Assembly: GCA_015499995.1 (NCBI GenBank)
Contig: JADNRV010000729.1
Location: forward strand, 1-15,464
From: Flammula alnicola
Lineage: Eukaryota > Basidiomycota > Agaricomycetes > Agaricales > Strophariaceae
Direction: 5' to 3'
Length of the DNA: 15,464 bases
Shown here: piece by piece, positions 8,517-15,464 of the stretch
Layout: every line of letters starts with the position of its first letter
How positions within the stretch are numbered: position 1 is the stretch's first letter
Position numbers and translations under genes: made by a program
Notes under the pieces: generated by a model
Told to the model about the DNA's origin: nothing
Databases searched by the model: none
The model's input: the letters and a program-made list of their open reading frames with translations, nothing else

Positions 8517-9104
8517 ATGTCGCTCGCTAGAAGGGCCCTTCTGGTCGCTTCGCGTTCAAAACCTGTTTTCACTACGCAGACAAGAGCTGCTTCATCCTCA
8601 TCTCACGATCACCATGAGGATGCACATCATGAGGATTCGACAGTGTATCCTGCAGAAAGTGTGTGCTTTATTCCTGTACCTTTGTTCATGGCATCTCATG
8701 TGGGTATTTGTATAGCCTTCGGAACTGCTTTGTGGAGAAACGTGCTCCTAGCCTCAGTGGCTGGTGTCGCCATATTTAAATACGCACCGGTCGCGGATGA
8801 GAACGTCTATCTCACCCGGTGGATTGCCATGTACAAGACGCCGCGCGACTACTGGCTCTCGTTGAACGCAACGCACACGGTGCAAGCAGAGGAGATCGCA
8901 CAGGGCACCATTCTGATGAACGACGCGAGCACGCCAGCGATCCACCGATTCACATACCCACAGTAAGTGACTAGTAGTGCGGCTAGTTCGGTGGGCTGAT
9001 TTTGAACCAGGTCGATGTTGCAAGCGTCACCCTTCATGAACGGAGTTGGACTGTCTGTAGATATGAGCGGTGTTGTTCCCAAGACTGGCTACGAGCATGT
9101 GTAG
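8517..9104 (+). CDS. Mitochondrial protein resembling complex I accessory subunit NUXM/NUO17.8
   Basis: Three exons: 8517-8658, 8716-8962 and 9011-9104 (introns 57 and 48 nt), 160 aa. The ATG is in an ACC-ATG context. The N-terminus MSLARRALLVASRSKP is a basic presequence without acidic residues, followed by a His-rich acidic stretch (HDHHEDAHHED). After splicing the protein reads YPAETFGTALWRNVLLASVA, one hydrophobic helix (about 53-71), then MYKTPRDYWLSLN, and ends FTYPQSMLQASPFMNGVGLS plus a short tail. The order presequence / His-rich / single helix / tryptophan segment / YPxxxxxxSPF resembles the fungal accessory subunit called NUO17.8 in Neurospora and NUXM in Yarrowia. Membrane-arm location in complex I is therefore inferred. 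The alternative is another small inner-membrane protein of unknown role. The first intron has no stop and is a multiple of three, so the unspliced frame stays open. Confidence 0.65.
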
Positions 9105-9362
9105 ATAGAAAAATGCGGAATTTATCGGCTTTTGATGGGATACATAAGACAACAAAGAGTCTGTTGACAACCACGTTTTTGGATCAAACGACGGTTTGAG
9201 CTCTTGGCTACGCGTTTGAAATTCGATTTTGCAGCCTCGACGGTGTGTATCTCTCAAAGTCGCGCACTCTTTCTCGTGCAAATCCTTACTCTCCTTTCCT
9301 TTCCTCTCTTTTCAGCACCCCTTTACGGGTTTTCCTCTAATATACCCCCGCTTGCACCGTGG

Positions 9363-9386
9363 ATGCCCTCTATTCCAATTAGATGA
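9363..9386 (+). promoter_or_regulatory. Short upstream ORF overlapping the RAX2 start codon
   Basis: ATG at 9363 encodes seven residues (MPSIPIR) and stops at TGA 9384-9386. That stop shares bases with the main ATG at 9383-9385, so the junction reads ATGA. If the transcript starts upstream of 9363, most scanning ribosomes would meet this ORF first and reach the main start by leaky scanning or termination-reinitiation. The transcript start is unknown. Confidence 0.45.
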
Positions 9387-12300
9387 ATTCCCCATTATCC
9401 GCCCTAATTCTCGCCCTAATTCTCCCTCTCTATGGCGCCCTCGCTGCACTTCCCCAGGTCGACTTTGACCGCATGGGCAAGGTCGGTCTCGCAGGAGCGT
9501 TCGCAGGCCTCGACCTCTTCACCAACTCCTCCGTCTCCTTCGATCCCACGACCTCGACTCTGTTATCTCGCGACGCAGATGGTTCTCTAACACGTATCGC
9601 ATCCACAAACGCGGGCGGGAGCATCCTGGCAGGATGCGCCCTCGACAACATTTTCTACCTGGCGGGTAGCTTCTCTTCCGTCAACGGCATCCCAGCAGCC
9701 AACGTCGCATCATACACCCCTTCATCAGGCGCTTTCGCGGCCGTAGGGTCAAATGGGCCCAACGGACAAGTAAACGCTTTGTTTTGCGACACGAAGGGGA
9801 ATCTACTTTGGGCTGGAGGAAGCTTTTCATCACCGGGATCATCCATTGCCATATTCGACCCTAAAGCTAGTTCCTGGTCCAGCGCACCCTTCGTTGGCAT
9901 TTCCGGTGCACAAGCTGAAGTCACTTCTATCACCACCAACTCCTCAGACGCCAGTCTCTTCTTTGCAGGATCATTCCTCACTTCCTTTGGTAACGGAAAC
10001 GCGGTTTTGAACGGCACCAACAACCCTAACGTGCCTTTCTCCGCTGGTGCTTCGCCTTTTTCATCTTCCCTTGTACCCATCCCATTGGAGAATGCGCAAG
10101 TCGACGGCTCTCCTTCGTCAGCTGAGGCAGGATTCAACAGCATCCAAAACATCCTGTGCCCATCAGGATCAGATGGTAGCGGAAACACTTGGTTTGCAGC
10201 AGATGATTCGTCACCCCTCATTACAGTCCGCACGTTTTCCTTCATCTCGGCGAGTGGCGTTCGTCTCGGAAATACATTCCAGGCCAACCATGGAACAACA
10301 GGGTTTAGGTGCGTTCTTTCATTTACATCACGCATCAGAAAGTAAAACTTTTTCTTCTTATTTTTCGTCTAGTGTTACGACAATTCCAGACAACAACGTC
10401 CGCACGTTGAAATACGTCGACCCTACCACCGGCCAAAATCAGACCTGCACCAATCCATGCCCTCTGTCATCCGACTCTTCCATTCTGTATCAAGATTTCT
10501 TGTTTGACGGCCCTCTCGCCATTACAGGAGTGCAAATTAAAATAGCTTCATTCAGCGGGACTTCTGGTGGGTTGCACATTCTCCAGCTGCTTTCCTCCGG
10601 CGCCTTTGCCTCGTCCGTCGCACAAAACAACACCCAGTCGTGTTTTGCACCCAATCCATCCAACTCGACCCAGACAGGGACCTGGACCCCCAAGGTTGCC
10701 AATACAAATATTGCAGGAACTGTTCAAACAGTCTTGGTGTCTGATGTCGCAGTTGGGACTCCAGCGTCCTCCGGCCCAACCTTCACATGGATTCCTTACG
10801 TCTCGGCTGCCGGAAATTACGACATCAATCTTCTCATTCCTGGGTGCACCAACTTCCAGGATTGTGCAAGCAGGACATCTGTCAAGGTTACCGTATTCCC
10901 TGGCGCTGGCCTCGCGCCCTTTATTCAGACGGTTTCTCAGCAGAACACAGACGATGCGACGTCTCTGTTGTACAGCGGCCCAATCCTGCCTTCATCGCCC
11001 GATTTTGTCACTACAATCACGATGGCGCTCGCTGATCAACCTGCTGGCACTGGTCAAAACGGGCAATACGAACTTGTGGCGGACCGAGTACAGTTGGTGT
11101 TGACATCGGCCAATGCTACTTCTAACGGAAACTCGACGACGAACGGGTCCACCGTTTCGGGCCTGGCACGTGGTTTTGGGTTCTTGGAATGGCCTCGCAC
11201 GTCGACCTCCGTTAGTGCTTCGATTGATGGCAGGAAGGTCTTCCCGAACACGACGCTGACATCATTGGACGCGCTCGGATTTGATGTTCTCAGCGGACTC
11301 GGAGGTACTGCCGGGTTGACTGCAACCAACTTGGGCCTCAATGCCGTCGCGCATCACTCTTCGGGCACTGTGTTCGTCGGAGGTGCGTTCAACTTCACCT
11401 CTGGTTCGGCGTCCGGCTCTTCGAATATCGTCGCGTTCAAGAACGGCGCTCTGGCCGTCATGGCTGAAGGTGGGCTTAATGGAGAAGTGACGTCGCTCGT
11501 CCTCAATGGAGACCAGTTGTTCGTAGGAGGTGCTTTCACAGACACCCACTCGGGCTCAACGTCAGGCAAGTTGGGCGGCATCGCGTTGTACGACGTCCAA
11601 AAGAACACATGGAGCCCTGTGGTCGCTGGTGTAAATGGCGCCGTTTCGAGCATTGGGTTGATTGACAACCAGATCCAGGTAGCGGGCAACTTCACTCAAG
11701 TGCTTCCCGCTTCCGGCACTAGTGGAGGTGTGGACGCTGCTGGATTCGCTGTATGGGATATCAAGTCCAGTTTATGGGTCAACAGCGGAGGATTTGTTGT
11801 GGGCAAGATGACTTTCATCGGCAATGGTACCAATTCGCAATTTATAGCTGGTAATGTTGCAGCGTCGCAGAAATTCGGAGCGAGTGGATTCGTCATGATC
11901 CAGAACGGCGACAGCAATGGCCCTCAGATTACCCCGCTTTCTGTTGGACTTACCGGTGCCGTCTCGCCTGCGACAACTACTACATTGCGTCGTCGTACCC
12001 ATCTTCCCAGCGCGAGCGCTTGGTTCTCGCACATGAAGTTCTCGCATCTCTTTGCTAGACAGACCACTTCTACACCGCAAACCCCTCTTTCTGCTCCGCT
12101 TCCGGCTGCGGCGCCTGCTGTTCTGGCAGGCGCTTTCTACACCAATAGCTCCTCGTCCAAGGAACTCACCATCTTGGGTGGCAATTTCAGCTTTACCGCA
12201 ACTGGATCGTCAACTCTTTCGGAAGGTGTCGCCATCTACGACCCACAATCCTCTACCGTTCAGGCCCTTGCTGGTCCTCAAATAAATGGTACAGTCAGAG

Positions 12301-13971
12301 CACTCCTCGTCGATGGTACTTCCTTGTATGTCGGTGGCGAATTTACCATAGCCGGAGCGTCCGTCAATGGTCTGGCCTTGTACGATTTGGCGGCGAACGC
12401 GTGGGATCTCAACGGACTGCAGTCGTTGCAACCCACTTCGGGGTCCACCGTCGTTGTTCGATCCATCACCCAGTCGACTTCGAAGCCTACGCTGCTCATT
12501 GTTGCTGGATCGTTCGCGCAAGCTGGATCGTTGCGCTGCCAAGCTATTTGCAGTTTCGATACGTCCAGCAAGCAGTGGAATGCCCTTGGAAACGGCATTC
12601 AAGGAGAGGTGGCGTCTGTGGCATATGCTGGCGTATGTACCCTCAATAAAAATTTCTGAGGTTTTGTGCTGATACGTAATTGGTTTTCTAGGACAACGAG
12701 AACATCCTTATCGCCGGAGGCTCCATCGCTCTTTCGGATAACACGGCTGCCAATGTTGTACAATTCAGCTTGGACAATTCTACTTGGGCGTCCGTCGGAC
12801 TTGGTTCTGACATTCCAGGGCCTATATCTGCTGTTGAAGTCAACAGTGGCAATGCTAGCAGCCTGTTTGCTGCCGGAAAGTGAGCTCAAATTTACATTTT
12901 TCATCTTGTGTATTTTCTGACTTCATAATCACAAGATCGGCTGATGGATCGAGTTCGTTCCTATCTTTCTGGAATGGGATCAAGTGGGCAACCTTGGGTA
13001 TATTGTCAGCTCTTTGAGATTATGAATCGTTTCTTACGGCTTTACAGGATCATCCTTTGCCGCGGGCACTACCGTCGCCCAGCTAACAATGGTTCCCCTC
13101 CAAAGCAGTCATTCTGCCAACAGCATTATTCAATCCGACCGCGTGCTCATGATCTCCGGTTCATTGGCAACCTCTTCCGGAAACTCGTCGTCGGCATTGT
13201 ATGATGGGCAGAACCTCACTCCTTATGTCGTCTCGACTTCGGCGTCTGGCACGCCTGGATCCGTTTCCTCTCTATTCCACTCATTTAAATCTTTCAGCTT
13301 CAGTCAAAGAAGTGCGTCGTTTGCTTGTTCAACTACATATCTTTACTGAGCCGTTTGTTTTGCAGAATTATTGGCCACTGGCGTTGTTATCCTAATTTCA
13401 ATTGCGATCGCGGCAGGAGTGGTCTTCCTCCTTGCTTTGATTGGCATTCTATGGACTCTGTTCTCTCGTAAAGACGACAAACTCAACAAATTCGATACCG
13501 CGGAGGAAGATGATGACGATTCAACACAACATCGGCCGTCTTCGTTGTTGGAGCATATCAATGCTGCGACACGGACCACCATCCTCGGGACAAGCCCGTA
13601 TAGCAATTACAATGCTGAGAAGGAGAAGGCTACAACTAGTGTTCCTGAACAAGATCCCTTCGGGCCTGATGCGAGCAACTATATGCGCGCGGAAACACCA
13701 TCAGACGCAGTTGGTGGGCTCCTCGCAGAAGAGACGAGTCGACCGGCACATGCCAGATACTCCTTCGATGGCACAGGAGAAGGCGAATTGCCAATATCCT
13801 CAGGTGCTGAAGTGGAAGTATTGGATGATCGAGATCCTGCGTATGTCCCATTTCATCCCTTGTTTACCATGAGATTAGGTGCTAAATGATGGTCTGCAAT
13901 GCAGGTGGTGGTACGCACGCGACGTGCGGACAGGGCAGGAGGGTGTGGTTCCTGCGGCTTATTTGTACTGA
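9383..13971 (+). CDS. RAX2: Rax2-like polarity / bud-site protein with C-terminal SH3 domain
   Basis: Seven exons: 9383-10308, 10373-12632, 12692-12879, 12936-12997, 13048-13311, 13366-13840 and 13905-13971; introns 50-64 nt; 4242 coding nt, 1413 aa in one frame. It starts with a signal peptide (MNSPLSALILALILPLYG). A long extracellular part follows with many N-glycosylation sites and repeated beta-propeller-like blades of the type LFVGGAFT, IQVAGNFTQ, LYVGGEFTIAG and LIVAGSFAQAG, as in Rax2. One transmembrane helix (about 1237-1262, ATGVVILISIAIAAGVVF...) is followed by basic SRKDDK and a 150-residue cytosolic tail. The tail ends in an SH3 domain (about 1363-1413): ARYSFDGTGEGELP, EVEVLDDRDPAWWYARD, EGVVPAAYLY. 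In yeasts Rax2 is a cortical landmark for bipolar budding or polarised tip growth; here a role in hyphal polarity is inferred. About 841-895 is a Ser/Thr/Pro- and Arg-containing linker. The last splice cuts the SH3 domain just before the WW pair. Confidence 0.88.
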
Positions 13972-14090
13972 GACCTTTTTTTGAGAACCTTTTTTATGAT
14001 GTCCATGCTGTTTATTGTTTGCAACCACGTCCTATACCCACAAATCTTGAAGTTAGTGTTTTTTGGTGTCGACTGCTCGGTCATAATATG

Positions 14091-14096
14091 AATAAA
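14091..14096 (+). terminator. Candidate polyadenylation signal AATAAA for RAX2
   Basis: A perfect AATAAA about 120 nt after the RAX2 stop codon, in the 220-nt convergent gap before the Rei1 gene. Fungal poly(A) signals are loose, so this is only a candidate. Confidence 0.35.
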
Positions 14097-14191
14097 TCCT
14101 ATTATCGAAGACGCAAGCCTGAAAAACATCTACAGTACAAAAGCAAAAACTACGGTCAACACAGTCCTTCTGCAGTCTTCGGATTGCAAGA

Positions 14192-15430
14192 TCACTGTAA
14201 AAAGAAAACATAGTTAGAAAATTATATGAAACAATCTGAAGATTGACGAACCTGTAGCAGAGGATCCCTATAATGCTTCTGAGAGTTGTGAATAAAGCCA
14301 ACTTTCGTCTTGAAGTCTTCCCTCCGCTTCATATCTCGGAACTCTCTGACGTGACGACCAGCTTCACGAGCCTCTCCGCGATTTCTTGCCTTTACCACCT
14401 CTGTTCCCTGTCCAAAGGCTCCAAAGGCGCCTCTGCGCGGGACCAAAGCCGAGTTTTTGTCTGCGAGCAGTCGGCGAACCAGCGCGGCGCCTGAATTGGG
14501 GTCCTCTGGTTTGTTTCCGCGCGATGCTGTAGGGAAAGACTGTGCGTAGTATCTGCGCATCGTTCGGTGACCTATGCGTGCGCCGGAAGGTAGCACAAGT
14601 TCGAATGGGGAATCTCCGTATGACAGCTCGTTTCCGGGGATATCATCCTCGTCCTCTTCCGATTCTGAGCCACTGCTGCTCTCATCAGACGCTGATTCGT
14701 TAACGATCTCATCGACCTCGTCGTCATTCACATCGTCTGCTTCTTCCCACTCTTCGTCTTCCGACTCGCCTTCGACGGACGGCTTGGGCTTTTTACTAAT
14801 CTTCTTTGTCACTGTACCAGCATCGGGGTATGAAGTTGTGAAATCGTAAAAGTCGGAGACCTCGAGACGGTTTTTTTCTTTCTCGTACGCGATCTTGCAA
14901 TGACACTTGTCGACCATGTGTTTCCGCACAGCGTCCAGGCTCCTGAACTCGCGCCCTTTCTCGTTGCAGAATATGCAGACGTTGCCGACCGCGATTTTTT
15001 CGCCGAGGTATGCGATCAGGCCGGGGATGTCGACGAGGTATTCTGCATCGGGGATGAAGAACGAGTGCACGGTCGACATGTGGGTTAGGTTGTCGTCTAA
15101 CGAGGTGAATTGCTGGTTGCAGAAGAGGCAGTGGGTATCGGAGAGACGCGAGCGGGCGGCGGCGATCTTTTCATCGATCGTTTTCATCGCTTCGTCTTCT
15201 TCTGAAGTTCTTCGCCTGGTACTTGAGATGGAGTAGGGACGTTTTCGGCGGTGTTTTTCTCTACAGCAGGAGGAGGGGCAGGGGTATCTTGAACTGCTTC
15301 TGGTGCAGAGTCGACTGTATCCGAAATAGCAGCTTGTGGTGCCGGCCTCGAAGCGGCCTTGAGCTCATTTTCTTTGTGCTTTTTGGATTGTATATGTGAC
15401 CTGTAAGCATTCTCCGTCGTGTATGTTTTG
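14192..15430 (-). CDS. REI1: Rei1/Reh1 (ZNF622)-type 60S ribosome biogenesis factor, 5' end missing, apparent frameshift
   Basis: Minus strand. An upstream exon begins at 15430 after a TAG acceptor whose intron runs off the window. It encodes the second half of a C2H2 finger (KTYTTENAYRSHIQSKKHKE) and a Pro/Ala/Glu linker, but this frame stops at TGA 15186-15184. The rest continues one frame over, open from before ATG 15187: EEDEAMKTIDEKIAAARSRL, finger CLFCNQQF...HMSTVH (Cys20, Cys23, His36, His41 counted from that Met), a second finger CIFC...HMVDKCH, an acidic Ser-rich region, FELVLPSGARIGHRTMRRYY, and the C-terminus KVGFIHNSQKHYRDPLLQ. No GT-AG or plausible GC-AG intron that I tested joins the two frames. 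I prefer splicing out 14251-14195, which puts stop TGA (14194-14192) right after DPLLQ; unspliced, nine more residues follow. Rei1 acts in the cytosol on late pre-60S particles, its C-terminal tail probing the exit tunnel, with recycling of export factor Arx1. Confidence 0.85.
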
Positions 15431-15464
15431 CTAAAGAAGCAATTATTAGAATACTGATTACCAA

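Noticed and set aside
9655..10335. 226-codon open frame on the minus strand
   Set aside because: Antisense shadow of RAX2 exon 1; the translation has no domain, and the plus strand has a signal peptide, repeats and coherent splicing.
10567..11103. 178-codon open frame on the plus strand
   Set aside because: Lies inside RAX2 exon 2 in another frame; Pro/Arg-rich low-complexity translation without motifs.
14222..14250. Nine-residue extension at the Rei1 C-terminus
   Set aside because: Coding by open frame only; a plausible intron with branch point and acceptor puts the stop directly after the conserved DPLLQ end.
1..15464. Transposons, CRISPR arrays, tRNA or rRNA genes, large tandem repeats
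   Set aside because: Looked for inverted terminal repeats, transposase or reverse-transcriptase motifs, regular spaced repeats and tRNA-like folds on both strands; none were convincing.

Overview
The window looks like a gene-dense stretch of a basidiomycete nuclear genome, most likely an Agaricomycete mushroom. Coding regions are cut by many short introns of 48-66 nt with GT...AG (one GC...AG) borders and CTAAY-like branch points. The proteins recognised are eukaryotic or fungal: Dbf4, S-adenosylmethionine decarboxylase, Rax2, Rei1 and a DUF1279 mitochondrial protein. Two more belong to families I associate with mushrooms, a tandem Zn2Cys6 regulator and a small secreted protein. I see no mobile element, CRISPR array, tRNA or rRNA.

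Layout, left to right. 1-927 (+): 3' end of a Dbf4-like Cdc7/Hsk1 kinase regulatory subunit, entering from outside the window. 1140-2390 (-): an 11-exon gene for a 221-aa secreted protein that long-ORF searches cannot see; I rebuilt it exon by exon. 2391-3574: divergent intergenic region. 3575-5182 (+): 460-aa transcription factor with two Zn2Cys6 clusters in tandem. 5183-5582: tail-to-tail intergenic region. 5583-6928 (-): S-adenosylmethionine decarboxylase. 6929-7265: shared divergent promoter carrying an E-box overlapping a 14-bp palindrome. 7266-7934 (+): DUF1279/FAM210-type mitochondrial membrane protein. 7935-8516: intergenic. 8517-9104 (+): small mitochondrial protein resembling the NUXM/NUO17.8 accessory subunit of complex I. 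9383-13971 (+): a 1413-aa Rax2-like polarity protein with a C-terminal SH3 domain. 14192-15430 (-): Rei1-type 60S ribosome biogenesis factor, running off the right edge and carrying an apparent frameshift.

The genes are mostly housekeeping functions (DNA replication control, polyamine synthesis, mitochondria, polarity, ribosome maturation) and do not form one pathway. The most unusual items are the micro-exon secreted-protein gene, the zinc-cluster duplication with introns at matching positions, the SH3 tail on Rax2, an ATGA-overlapping uORF before Rax2, and the frame break in Rei1. I did not find a clearly new multi-gene system. All gene models are hand-spliced from sequence without transcript or database support; family assignments rest on motif recognition from memory.
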